Below are positions 26,999 to 35,480 of a stretch of DNA of 64,000 nt, in pieces. The number at the start of each line of letters is the position of its first letter. Positions within the stretch are counted from its first letter, which is position 1. The translations under genes and the position numbers were made by a program. This stretch comes from Ruegeria lacuscaerulensis (GTDB lineage: Bacteria > Pseudomonadota > Alphaproteobacteria > Rhodobacterales > Rhodobacteraceae), in the NCBI RefSeq assembly GCF_013033355.1, contig NZ_WQDY01000001.1, positions 1 through 64,000 on the forward strand, in the 5' to 3' direction. The notes under the pieces were generated by a model. The model had not been told where the DNA came from. It did no database searches and worked only from the letters and a program-made list of their open reading frames with translations.

Positions 26999-28047
26999 GG
27001 CAGCCATCCTTCATACAGAGGGTGATCGGGCTCGATGGGAAGGGCAACACGCTGCCCGGTGCGCGCCGCGTGATAAATCGCCGTCACAAGGCCGATGGAC
27101 GCAGCACCGTCCTGCAGTGTAACGCCTGAATTTGCCTCGGACCGTAGCGCCTTGCCGACTTGGGTAAAGAACCCTTCGAAACCTGTTGGCTCCATAGCGG
27201 AGGCGGCAAGAGCGTCGTCGATAGTGGCTTGATCCAACGGGTCCCGCGCGACGAATGTCCAAGGCATTTGACCCGGGGCATAGGGTTCCGTGCCAGAGGT
27301 GGCGGTCACTTTTTCAAAGACGAACCGCAGGCGGGTTTCGTCCTTAGCGGCGCCTAGTGTGATGTTGCTTGTGCACAAAGCTCCAGAAGTCATGCCAAAG
27401 CAGATCGCAGCGCAGTCTTCCGTCTCGATCGGGTTAACTCGCGTTGTGGCCATTGCGGACACCCAGGCGATATCACCCGCAATATGAGTCAGCAGATCAT
27501 GGTTGTGGATGGCATGGCCCAGCACTGCGCCGCCGCGTTCACCGGCCCATGTTCCCCGCCACGGCACCGCGTAATAGTCTGCCCCCCGGGACCAATGAGT
27601 TTCAAGCGCGGCAGTTTGGACCGCTCCGGTGAGGCCTGAACGTTGCAACTGGCGCAATTGGGCCAGTGACGGGCCCCACCGGTATTGAAAGACCGGAAAC
27701 ACATGCTTGCCCGTGCTGCGGGCGGTTTCCGTGATCCGATCTACATCCTGCATAGAGGTCGCAAGGGGCTTTTCGCATACAACGTGTTTTCCTGCGGCCA
27801 GTGCCGCAAGGGTGGTCGGTACATGCAGATGGGGTGGCAGGCAGATGTCGATGACATCAATCGCCGGATCATCCAGAGCGTCTTGAATGTTGGTCAGTGC
27901 TTGAAAATCCGAGTTTTGTCGAATCTGCTCGATCCGGTCCGTATTCTGGTCGACGACGGCGGCTACGCGGAAGGTGCGGTCAAGCCGTTCCAGTGCGCTC
28001 AGATGTTGCGCACCGATACCTGCGCCAAGGATCGCAACGTTGATCAT
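26995..28047 (-). CDS. Gfo/Idh/MocA family oxidoreductase (third of three)
   Basis: A 350-residue two-domain NAD(P)-dependent oxidoreductase. The Rossmann motif is VAILGAGIGAQHLSALE, with VDVIDICLPPHLHVPTTLAALAAGK (in parts) and the conserved VCEKPLA (about residues 92-98); a histidine in GHAIHNHDLLTH is placed as the catalytic His of the family. Its ATG overlaps the previous gene's stop and its stop overlaps uxuA's start (ATGA both sides), so it is tightly coupled to mannonate dehydratase. Likely oxidises a sugar or sugar-acid ring hydroxyl; substrate unknown. Confidence 0.87.
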   Translation of the reverse strand: MINVAILGAGIGAQHLSALERLDRTFRVAAVVDQNTDRIEQIRQNSDFQALTNIQDALDDPAIDVIDICLPPHLHVPTTLAALAAGKHVVCEKPLATSMQDVDRITETARSTGKHVFPVFQYRWGPSLAQLRQLQRSGLTGAVQTAALETHWSRGADYYAVPWRGTWAGERGGAVLGHAIHNHDLLTHIAGDIAWVSAMATTRVNPIETEDCAAICFGMTSGALCTSNITLGAAKDETRLRFVFEKVTATSGTEPYAPGQMPWTFVARDPLDQATIDDALAASAMEPTGFEGFFTQVGKALRSEANSGVTLQDGAASIGLVTAIYHAARTGQRVALPIEPDHPLYEGWLP

Positions 28048-29045
28048 CTTCGTTCCGCCATTTCCTGTGCACGCAGCGCCAGTTCCATGACCGTAAAGCA
28101 GTGGGTCTGCGCCATTGCGGTTTCGGTCCGGTTACGGACGTCATCGGCGAGGCGCGAAAAGTAGGGAAGGTCGGCGTTGGTTGCGTCGATCTTTTGGCAG
28201 GTTTCACCATTGACGAGGATCAGATGGTCTGTTCCCGAGGCACCACCCACATCGACGTATTTCCGCAACTCGATATAGCCTTCGGTGCCTAGGATCGTCA
28301 GGCGACCATCCCCCCAGTTTGGCAAGGCATCCGGAGTGAACCAGTCAACCCGGATGTACCCGGTGCCATTCTCGCTTCGAAGATTGAGCTCTCCGAAATC
28401 CTGCAATCCGGGATCATTGGGGTTTGCGTAGTTCGCTACATAGGCGTTTGTGATTTCTGCGGTTTTCGAACCTGTGTAGTGCAAGAACTGATCGATCTGA
28501 TGCGAGGCTATATCGGTCAGAATGCCGCCATAGCGGTCACGCTGAAAAAACCATTCCGGCCGGGTTGCCCGGTTCAATCGGTGCGGGCCAAGTCCGACCG
28601 TCTGGATCACGCGCCCGATGGCACCGGCCTCGATCAACTCGGTCGCCCGGGTGCTGACCGGCGTTTCAAACCTTTCGGAAAAATCCACCGACCAGATTCG
28701 ACTGGTGTCCGCAACCGCCCGTTTGATCTGGTCGAGTTGCTCGAACGACGTGCAGCCCGGCTTGTCGCTCATGACATCCATACCGTTCTGCATGGCACGG
28801 ATCGTCAACGCGGCCCTATCTGCCGGAATTGCGGAAATCAGCGCCAAATCCGCCCCGCAGGCTAAAGCGTCTTCCAGTCGGGCCAATCGTGGAATATCGG
28901 GAAACCTTTTGACGTAGCCCGCCAGCGTTTCGGGTTCGCCTTGTGTCCAATAGCCAACGCAGTCCACGCCGATTTTGCGCATGTTTTCCGTCATGCCATA
29001 GATATGGCGGTGGTCCAGGCCAAGGGCGACGCAGGTTAGGCTCAT
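28044..29045 (-). CDS. Gfo/Idh/MocA family oxidoreductase (second of three), divergent
   Basis: A 333-residue member that is more divergent than its neighbours. The N-terminus VALGLDHRHIYGM lacks a full GxGxxG motif, and the usual EKP is DKP in VMSDKPGCTS (about residues 94-103). An SHQIDQFLHYTG segment keeps the family His. Start at ATG 29045 because it overlaps the upstream stop as ATGA; longer starts read into the neighbour. The altered cofactor loop may mean a different cofactor mode or a bound cofactor. Confidence 0.85.
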   Translation of the reverse strand: MSLTCVALGLDHRHIYGMTENMRKIGVDCVGYWTQGEPETLAGYVKRFPDIPRLARLEDALACGADLALISAIPADRAALTIRAMQNGMDVMSDKPGCTSFEQLDQIKRAVADTSRIWSVDFSERFETPVSTRATELIEAGAIGRVIQTVGLGPHRLNRATRPEWFFQRDRYGGILTDIASHQIDQFLHYTGSKTAEITNAYVANYANPNDPGLQDFGELNLRSENGTGYIRVDWFTPDALPNWGDGRLTILGTEGYIELRKYVDVGGASGTDHLILVNGETCQKIDATNADLPYFSRLADDVRNRTETAMAQTHCFTVMELALRAQEMAERR

Positions 29046-30058
29046 GAGATGACTCGTGTTTTCTGGCCGGTTCGATTGGCGACCTGCATCGCGTCTATGA
29101 CGGCGTGGGTCAAAAGGGCACTGCGTCCGGTGGCCATGGGTCGCGTTCCACCGGCGAGTGCGTTGGCAAAATCCTCTATGACCGCCTGGTGCCATTCATG
29201 GGTGAACGCCATGGGATCGGCCCCGCCGCCTGTGGCGGACGTTTCGCCAACCGTGGATTTCTGACCGTCGAAAGTGGTCAAGGTCAGAACACCTGATTCC
29301 AGATGCGCTTTAGCGTGCGTGCCCTGGATCGTGATAGATTCAGCGGCCCCGGGAAATACGGCGGTGGTTGCCATCAACGTTCCCACCGCGCCGTTATCCA
29401 TTTCAAAGATTGCACCTGCCCAATCCTCGGCCTCGAGATCGTGCAACGGAGTTTTTCTCATCATGGTTTGAATGTCCGAGATCGGCCCCAGCAGCCACAT
29501 CGCGAGGTCAAGCGTGTGGATTGCCTGCGAAATCATGACACCGCCTCCGTCGCGTGCATAAGTGCCGCGACCTGGCTCGTCATAGTAGCTCTGATTGCGC
29601 CACCAGGGGACACGGATTTCCACCGTGGCGATCGCGCCCAACTCACCCTGTACAATGGCTGATTTCAGCGCCTGCGAGGCGGTGCGAGCGCGGTGCTGAA
29701 AAACGATGCCCAGCAGCACGCCAGACACCTCGCACTGCTCGACTATGGCTGTCGCGGCGCCCAGCGTTCTTTCGATAGGCTTTTCCATTAGGATCGGTTT
29801 CGAAGCGGTCGAAAGAACCCGCACCAACTCTGTGCGCTGATCAGGCGGGGTTGCGATGATCGCAAAGTCGACGTTTGAGTCGTTTGCGATTTCCTCAACC
29901 GAGCTGAACGCGCGGGTGTCGTTTCGCTGCGCGAACTCAGCTGCTTTTTCAGGATTGCGCCCTAGGACGCCAGCAAGATTGAGACCTCGCTCCGATGCCT
30001 GAATGGCAGCAACATGCGTTCCCGAAACCATCCCCAAACCAATCAGCGCAATATTCAT
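29042..30058 (-). CDS. Gfo/Idh/MocA family oxidoreductase (first of three)
   Basis: A 338-residue enzyme with the cofactor motif IALIGLGMVSGTHVAAI, the EKP motif in LMEKPIERT (about residues 90-98) and SQAIHTLDLAMWLLG carrying the family His (about 179). It opens a minus-strand chain of three such genes plus uxuA, each overlapping the next by four bases. It is divergent from uxaC (102 bases between starts). Role inferred: oxidation or epimerisation of a sugar related to hexuronates. Confidence 0.88.
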   Translation of the reverse strand: MNIALIGLGMVSGTHVAAIQASERGLNLAGVLGRNPEKAAEFAQRNDTRAFSSVEEIANDSNVDFAIIATPPDQRTELVRVLSTASKPILMEKPIERTLGAATAIVEQCEVSGVLLGIVFQHRARTASQALKSAIVQGELGAIATVEIRVPWWRNQSYYDEPGRGTYARDGGGVMISQAIHTLDLAMWLLGPISDIQTMMRKTPLHDLEAEDWAGAIFEMDNGAVGTLMATTAVFPGAAESITIQGTHAKAHLESGVLTLTTFDGQKSTVGETSATGGGADPMAFTHEWHQAVIEDFANALAGGTRPMATGRSALLTHAVIDAMQVANRTGQKTRVIS

Positions 30059-30160
30059 TCATTCCCCCGGATCACCCGGTCAGTCTGCGGGTTCGAACGG
30101 GAAAGATGCAACCATTAAAAACTGTGTTAACAATTGCGGGCAGCAGTATCGGAGGCAGAA

Positions 30161-31525
30161 TTGACTGGTAATTTGAATGGGATGGCAGAAGGCCTGTACC
30201 TGGGCATCAAGGACCTCCCGATCGTGTCTCCGCATGGTCACTGCGATCCGGGGTGGTTCGCAACCGATGCGCCGTTTCCCAATCCGGCAGAGCTGCTGGT
30301 GGTTCCCGACCATTACGTGTTCCGAATGCTCTATTCGCAGGGTGTTCCCTTGTCCGAACTTGGCGTTGGGGAAGAGGGGCGAAAGAATGATCCTCGCGAC
30401 GTGTTTCGCACCTTTGCCGAGCACTGGCATCTGTTTCTGGGAACGCCATCCCGGATCTGGGTGAACTACGTGCTGCATGAAACGCTGGGCGTGTCTGAGG
30501 AGTTGTCTTCACGCACAGCAGACCTGATCTATGATAAGATCGCCGAAAAGCTGGCGCGACCCGAATTTCGCCCGAGGGCTTTGTTCGACAAGTTTGGGAT
30601 CGAGGTTCTGGCCACCACGGATTCCGCTCTCGACGGCCTCGCGGAGCATCGGGATATCCGTGCAAGCGGTTGGGGCGGGCGAGTTATTCCGACGTTCCGC
30701 CCAGACGGGGTTTTGGATGGGGCAGACCCGGAGTTCGTACAGAACCTGAACAAGTTGGCCGAGCTGACAGGCTGCGATCTGGGCAGCTATGATGGCTACC
30801 TCAATGCGCTGCGAATGCGGCGGGCTTATTTCATCCGGCTGGGCTGTACGGCTACCGACCACGGTATCGAACGTGTGCAGACCGAGTGGCTGGAAGACCC
30901 GGATGCGCTGTACCAACGGCTGAGACGGCGGGAAGGGGCCGAACAGGATGCTCGCCGTTTCTACGGGCATATGTTGATCGAAATGGCGCAGATGTCTGTC
31001 GATGATGGTCTAATCATGCAGATACACGCGGGCAGCAAGCGCAACACGAACGACGCGGTAATGCGGGACTTCGGACGGGACAAGGGGGCTGACATTCCAA
31101 TCGCGATGGATTGGGTCACGGGCCTTGAGGCGCTGTTGAACCGGGTCGGAAACTCGCCGGAACTGCGGATCATTCTCTTCACATTGGACGAAAGCACCTA
31201 TGCCCGTGAACTGGCGCCAATGGCGGGGCATTGGCCGTGCCTTCGGATCGGGCCGCCTTGGTGGTTCCACGACAGCCCAGCCGGGATTGCGCGGTATTTC
31301 GATCAGGTCGTTGAAACGGCCGGATACTACAATCTGGCCGGATTCAATGACGACACGCGGGCTTTTCTGTCCATTCCAGCTCGTCACGACCTGTGGCGAC
31401 GAGGTGTTTCTATTCATTTGGCCGAGCAGGTTGCGCGCGGCTATTTCGACCGGGACAGTGCCGAGCATCTGGCGCGATTGCTGGCGGTCGATCTGGCGAA
31501 ACAGGTTTACGGGTTGCAAAGCTAG
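30161..31525 (+). CDS. uxaC: Glucuronate isomerase
   Basis: A 454-residue uronate isomerase: glucuronate to fructuronate and galacturonate to tagaturonate. The metal-binding motif SPHGHCDPGWF lies near residue 24-34, followed by LLVVPDHYVFRML, LMIQIHAGSKRNTN-like segment (MQIHAGSKRNTN), and NDDTRAFLS at the end. The start is uncertain; a TTG at 30161 has GGAGG five bases upstream, while a TTG at 30134 would add nine residues without a site. An 8-base palindrome TGTTAACA (30125-30132) in the divergent promoter region may be part of an operator. Confidence 0.92.
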   Translation: MTGNLNGMAEGLYLGIKDLPIVSPHGHCDPGWFATDAPFPNPAELLVVPDHYVFRMLYSQGVPLSELGVGEEGRKNDPRDVFRTFAEHWHLFLGTPSRIWVNYVLHETLGVSEELSSRTADLIYDKIAEKLARPEFRPRALFDKFGIEVLATTDSALDGLAEHRDIRASGWGGRVIPTFRPDGVLDGADPEFVQNLNKLAELTGCDLGSYDGYLNALRMRRAYFIRLGCTATDHGIERVQTEWLEDPDALYQRLRRREGAEQDARRFYGHMLIEMAQMSVDDGLIMQIHAGSKRNTNDAVMRDFGRDKGADIPIAMDWVTGLEALLNRVGNSPELRIILFTLDESTYARELAPMAGHWPCLRIGPPWWFHDSPAGIARYFDQVVETAGYYNLAGFNDDTRAFLSIPARHDLWRRGVSIHLAEQVARGYFDRDSAEHLARLLAVDLAKQVYGLQS

Positions 31526-32722
31526 ATGGGTACCATTCTTCACTTCGGTCTTGGAAACTTCGCCCGGGCGCATTTGCTGGACTACACCGATCAAGCGGGC
31601 GGATGGGACGTTGTCGGCGTTAGCCTGCGTTCATCCTCGGTTCGGGATGGATTGGCCGGCCAGGGTTTCGAGTACGATTTGTGCGTACAGGGGCAGGGCG
31701 TCCGGCGCATAAAAGCTCTGCGGGACGTTCTGGTCGCGCCCGAGGATCGCGCCGAGATTCTCAATGTGATGGCGGATGCCGAGATCATCTCGGCGACCGT
31801 CACCGAAAAAGGTTATCACTTGGACGCAGCGGGCAATCTGAACCTTCAGGACCCAGCGATTGCTGCCGATCTGGCGGGGCAGGGGCCCGCAACGCTGATC
31901 GGGTTTCTCGCTTTTGGCCTCGCGGAACGGCGCAAGCCAGTGACGGTGCTAAGCTGCGACAATCGCATGGAAAACGGCAAAACGCTTGAAACGGCAGTTG
32001 CCGATTTTGCAAATGCAGCCGGTCTGGACGTGAATTGGGACGCAGTTCGCTTTCCCAACGCGATGGTCGACCGGATCACCCCGGCTACCACGGACGCCGT
32101 TCGCGCAATCAGCGGCGATCCTATGGCTGTTCCAACCGAGGCGTTCTCGGAGTGGGTGGTCGAGGACAATTTCGTCGGGCCACATCCGGATTGGCCGGGC
32201 GTGCAACTGGTCGATGACGTGGCCCCGCACGAGATGCGAAAGCTACGCATGTTGAACGGTGCTCATTCCCTCTTGGCTTATGCCGGGTTGGAGCGAGGCC
32301 TGACCTACGTTCACGAAGCGGTTCAAGACCCGGTTTTGCGCCCGCTGGTTACCGAGTTGATGAAGGATGCGGGCGCAACGCTGCCCGCAGCACTGCAAGT
32401 ACAGGTTCCGGACTATGCCGAGGCTTTGTTGCGCCGCTTTGAAAACCTCGAGCTGGCGCACCGTCTGGACCAAATCGCGATGGATGGCAGCCAGAAGCTG
32501 CCGTATCGGTTTGTTCCCACACTCCGTGAGACCGGCTCTCAGGCGGTGATCGCAGGGATGCGGGCCTGGATCTCCTTTTGCATGTCCGAGATCGCCAAGG
32601 GCAGGACGCTGAACGATCCTTGCGCGTTGGAAATCGCCTCGGCTGTCACACAGCCAGATCCGGTAGTGCGGCTTTTGGACCTTGTTGGCGCTGAGGATCT
32701 CGCGTCACTTATCCGGGAGTGA
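31526..32722 (+). CDS. uxuB: Fructuronate reductase / mannitol dehydrogenase family
   Basis: A 398-residue member of the mannitol dehydrogenase family. It starts with ILHFGLGNFARAHLLDY, has TEKGYHLD, an EDNF stretch near 212, and the catalytic segment MRKLRMLNGAHSLLAYAG near 237-254. With uxaC directly upstream (start immediately after its stop), the reaction is most likely fructuronate to mannonate with NADH, the step between UxaC and UxuA; a tagaturonate reductase role cannot be excluded. Shorter than E. coli UxuB. It overlaps the convergent kdgK by 14 bases. Confidence 0.87.
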   Translation: MGTILHFGLGNFARAHLLDYTDQAGGWDVVGVSLRSSSVRDGLAGQGFEYDLCVQGQGVRRIKALRDVLVAPEDRAEILNVMADAEIISATVTEKGYHLDAAGNLNLQDPAIAADLAGQGPATLIGFLAFGLAERRKPVTVLSCDNRMENGKTLETAVADFANAAGLDVNWDAVRFPNAMVDRITPATTDAVRAISGDPMAVPTEAFSEWVVEDNFVGPHPDWPGVQLVDDVAPHEMRKLRMLNGAHSLLAYAGLERGLTYVHEAVQDPVLRPLVTELMKDAGATLPAALQVQVPDYAEALLRRFENLELAHRLDQIAMDGSQKLPYRFVPTLRETGSQAVIAGMRAWISFCMSEIAKGRTLNDPCALEIASAVTQPDPVVRLLDLVGAEDLASLIRE

Positions 32723-33572
32723 TCGCGCCGCGGAACTGAACAACGGTGGACGCCAGATTGTGTCCGGCCATCAGGGCCTTGGCCTGCGATTTTCCTGTCA
32801 GCAGGGCTGCGAGGTACCCACCGTTGAAACTGTCGCCCGCCGCTGTGGTATCCAGCACGTTTTTGGCAGGCTCATAGGTTTGGTCAATGTTCTGACCAAT
32901 GGACAGAGGGCCATCCTCTCCGCGTTTCAATGCACCGACACCGTGATGATCGGTAAAGCGTGCCGCCACTTGATCCGCGCATTCCCCGAACAGTGCCATC
33001 TCGTCGTCGATAGATGGTAGGGCAATATCTGCACGCTGCCAAAGCCGTTGGTTGATCTGCCGGGCGTGTTCGGCGCTGTCCCAAAGACGCGGACGAAAAT
33101 TGCTGTCATAGACCAACCGGACTGAAGAGCCTTCGAGCCAGTCCAGAAGCGCAAGCCTTACTGAATGCGGAAGAATGGCCACGGAAATCCCTGACAAGTA
33201 CAGCACGTCGTAACCTTTCAGCGAGCTGAAGTCATGATCGGCAAAAAGCTGGCGGGCGGCCGCCTCGCTGCGCCAATAGGTGAAGCTGCGTTCACCGTCC
33301 GCAGAGGTCGTGATCGCGTATAGTCCCGGAGAAGCGTTGGGAATGATGCGGATGCCGGATGTCCCGATGCCATGGCTGGCGATAAAGTCCGCGATGCGCC
33401 CTGAGAACGGGTCGTCGCCCAGACATGTCACATACTCCACCTGCAGATCAGGAGCCGCGCGGTGCATGTAGATGGCTGTGTTCAGCGTATCCCCCGCGAC
33501 GCCCACCTTCGCGCCGGTCTCCAGCATGGACAATTCGATCATTGCTTCACCGATGCAGGCAATTCGCGTCAT
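32709..33572 (-). CDS. kdgK: 2-keto-3-deoxygluconate kinase (PfkB family), second copy
   Basis: A 287-residue PfkB kinase, with IGEAMIELSM, VAGDTLNTAIYM, ERSFTYWRSEAAAR near residues 88-101 and DTTAAGDSFNGGYL at about 239-252 carrying the catalytic Asp. It phosphorylates KDG made by mannonate and altronate dehydratases. It overlaps the DMT transporter start by four bases and is the last gene of the long minus-strand operon. Clearly a paralogue of, not a copy of, the kinase at 8776-9699. Confidence 0.88.
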   Translation of the reverse strand: MTRIACIGEAMIELSMLETGAKVGVAGDTLNTAIYMHRAAPDLQVEYVTCLGDDPFSGRIADFIASHGIGTSGIRIIPNASPGLYAITTSADGERSFTYWRSEAAARQLFADHDFSSLKGYDVLYLSGISVAILPHSVRLALLDWLEGSSVRLVYDSNFRPRLWDSAEHARQINQRLWQRADIALPSIDDEMALFGECADQVAARFTDHHGVGALKRGEDGPLSIGQNIDQTYEPAKNVLDTTAAGDSFNGGYLAALLTGKSQAKALMAGHNLASTVVQFRGAITPG

Positions 33573-34450
33573 TTCTTTTCTCTTTTCCAGATGATGAGCC
33601 CGGCGACCATGATCAGCGCAGCCCCTGCCAACGTGAATGCGTCCGGTACTGTGTCAAAGAACAGATAGCCCCAGATCGCAACGTAGATCAGGAACGAATA
33701 GGTGAATGGCATCAACTGGTTCGCCGTTCCGAACCGATGCGCGTTCGTCAGCAGTTGATGCCCGCACCAGCCAAAGACGCCTAGGCTGATCAGGACTATC
33801 AGGCTCCACATGTTTTCCGGCCGAACCCAAAACCAGATGGCGAAGGGCAGCAGGACCACCGTCCCGGTAAGCCCGAGGTAGAATTGCATGGTGTCCACGG
33901 CAACAACCCCGGACAGCCTGCGCGTCATGATCGAGTAAAAAGCCAACGCGGTGGCGTTGTAAACGATCAGCAGCATGGTCGGATGAAAGGCCGAACCAAA
34001 GGGCCGCACGACAACCAACACCCCCAGAAAACCCAGGATGATAGCCGCCCAACGCCATGGTCCCACTCTCTCCTTCAAAACGAAAACGGACAGGAAGCAC
34101 ACGATGACCGGGCTTGAGAACATGATTGCCGACACGACGGTCAGAGGCAAAAACCGCAGGGCAAAAAAATTGAAAACGGTCGCCGAGATCAGCAGCAAGG
34201 CCCGGCTAATGACCTGCCATGGATGGTCGGTCTTGAACCGGCTGGCCTCAATCCCGCCCTTGGCGATCACGCCCACAGAGATCACGAAGTGCCCCGCGTA
34301 GCGCATGAACGCCAACTGAAATGCCGGCACGCCGGCCAATGCCAACCACTTGGCCCCAAGGTCCACCAGCGAAAAGAATAGCCACGCCGTCAGCATCAGC
34401 ACGATGCCAAGGCGCGGCAGGTCCGCATTGGGGTTGGCGGTGACAGCCAT
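33569..34450 (-). CDS. DMT superfamily transporter (EamA type)
   Basis: A 293-residue inner-membrane protein with ten predicted hydrophobic segments and two EamA repeats; for example VISAIMFSSPVIVCFLSVFV-type helix near residues 105-124 and FTYSFLIYVAIWGYLFF near 247-263. The family exports or imports small metabolites; the ligand is unknown, possibly a sugar acid or an excess intermediate. Starts three bases after the upstream dehydrogenase and ends overlapping kdgK. Confidence 0.85.
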   Translation of the reverse strand: MAVTANPNADLPRLGIVLMLTAWLFFSLVDLGAKWLALAGVPAFQLAFMRYAGHFVISVGVIAKGGIEASRFKTDHPWQVISRALLLISATVFNFFALRFLPLTVVSAIMFSSPVIVCFLSVFVLKERVGPWRWAAIILGFLGVLVVVRPFGSAFHPTMLLIVYNATALAFYSIMTRRLSGVVAVDTMQFYLGLTGTVVLLPFAIWFWVRPENMWSLIVLISLGVFGWCGHQLLTNAHRFGTANQLMPFTYSFLIYVAIWGYLFFDTVPDAFTLAGAALIMVAGLIIWKREKK

Positions 34451-34453
34451 CGA

Positions 34454-35341
34454 TCAGGTGTTGAAACGCTTGACGTAGTAGTCAACCATCTGGCTGACCA
34501 TATCATCCGCCTGACCGTGGTCGCGCGCGTCATTCAGCGCCGAAAGCGCGCCCTGCGACATCACGCTGGCAACGCCCGCCTCGCGCGCCATTCGGTCATA
34601 ATACCCGAGGTCTTTTGCCGCATTCTTGATGGCAAAGGCCAGCTGATTTGGGTCGCTCTCAAGGCCGTAGGCTTTGACAAAATCCATCATTCCGGAATGC
34701 AGCGGCCCTGCGGCCATAACGTCATACAGCTGCTTGCGGTCAACACCGGTGATATCTGCCATGGCAAAGGCTTCGGCCATCGCGTTCGCGACGGTCATTC
34801 CGAAGAAGTTGTTGATCAGCTTTACCGTGTGCCCGGACCCAACGGGGCCAAGGAAAAAGACGTTTTCGCCCAAATCCTTCAGTGTCGGCTCGGCTTTGTC
34901 GAAGGCAACCTTGTTGCCGGAAGTCATTATGTTGAGCTTGCCTTCGTGCGCGTGCGCCGGCGTCCGGCCAAGCGGCGCATCAAGATAGCTTCCACCGGCT
35001 GCGGCAACCTCTTCGGCCAAGGCGCGTGTACTGCCTGGGAGAGAGGTGCCAAAGTCGATGACGACCGCCCCGGGTTTCAATCCCGCAATCACTCCATCTG
35101 TACCCCGCATACGACCCTCGACCTGTTCGGAGGTGCCCATGCACAGCATCACGATGTCGCTGGCTTCAGCCAGTTCTTGGGCGTTTTGCATCTCGCGGGC
35201 GCCTCGGTCAATCGCGGCGTCCAGGTGCGTGCGGTCGCGGTTTCCCAGTACAGCGACCGAGTATCCTTGGTCCAACAGTCGGCTCACCATGGCGCCGCCC
35301 ATTAGTCCCAAGCCGATAAACCCGATTGATGGTTTGCTCAT
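34454..35341 (-). CDS. NAD(P)-dependent beta-hydroxyacid dehydrogenase, variant substrate loop
   Basis: A 295-residue HIBADH-family protein: IGFIGLGLMGGAMVSRL at the N-terminus, DAPLGRTPAHA at about residues 120-130 in place of DAPVSGG, and the catalytic Lys in GHTVKLINN. It is close along its length to the protein at 7033-7905, so the two are paralogues with the same unusual substrate loop, both near KDG kinases. Preceded by a GGGAGACC region; 139 bases separate it from the upstream Gfo/Idh/MocA gene, so it may have its own promoter. Confidence 0.87.
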   Translation of the reverse strand: MSKPSIGFIGLGLMGGAMVSRLLDQGYSVAVLGNRDRTHLDAAIDRGAREMQNAQELAEASDIVMLCMGTSEQVEGRMRGTDGVIAGLKPGAVVIDFGTSLPGSTRALAEEVAAAGGSYLDAPLGRTPAHAHEGKLNIMTSGNKVAFDKAEPTLKDLGENVFFLGPVGSGHTVKLINNFFGMTVANAMAEAFAMADITGVDRKQLYDVMAAGPLHSGMMDFVKAYGLESDPNQLAFAIKNAAKDLGYYDRMAREAGVASVMSQGALSALNDARDHGQADDMVSQMVDYYVKRFNT

Positions 35342-35450
35342 AGGTCTCCCTTTCCGTGAATGTGTAAGGTTTCCATTCTTGTGTCTGGTGCGGGCGGCTT
35401 TTCAGTTTAATTGCTCATTTTGCCCGGTGGAATATCATTGATTTTTGAGT

Positions 35451-35471
35451 GGTCCGGTATTTTGCCGGGCC
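35451..35471 (-). other. Hairpin in an intergenic space
   Basis: GGTCCGG (35451-35457) and CCGGGCC (35465-35471) can pair (one G-T) around a 7-base loop, just beyond the 3' end of the Gfo/Idh/MocA gene at 35481. No T-run follows on the minus strand, so it is more likely an RNA-stabilising hairpin than a terminator. Confidence 0.35.
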
Positions 35472-35480
35472 GCATGTCCA

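Noticed and set aside
30125..30132. TGTTAACA between the divergent gfo and uxaC genes as a UxuR-type operator
   Set aside because: Only eight bases and no extended symmetry; mentioned in the uxaC entry but not called.
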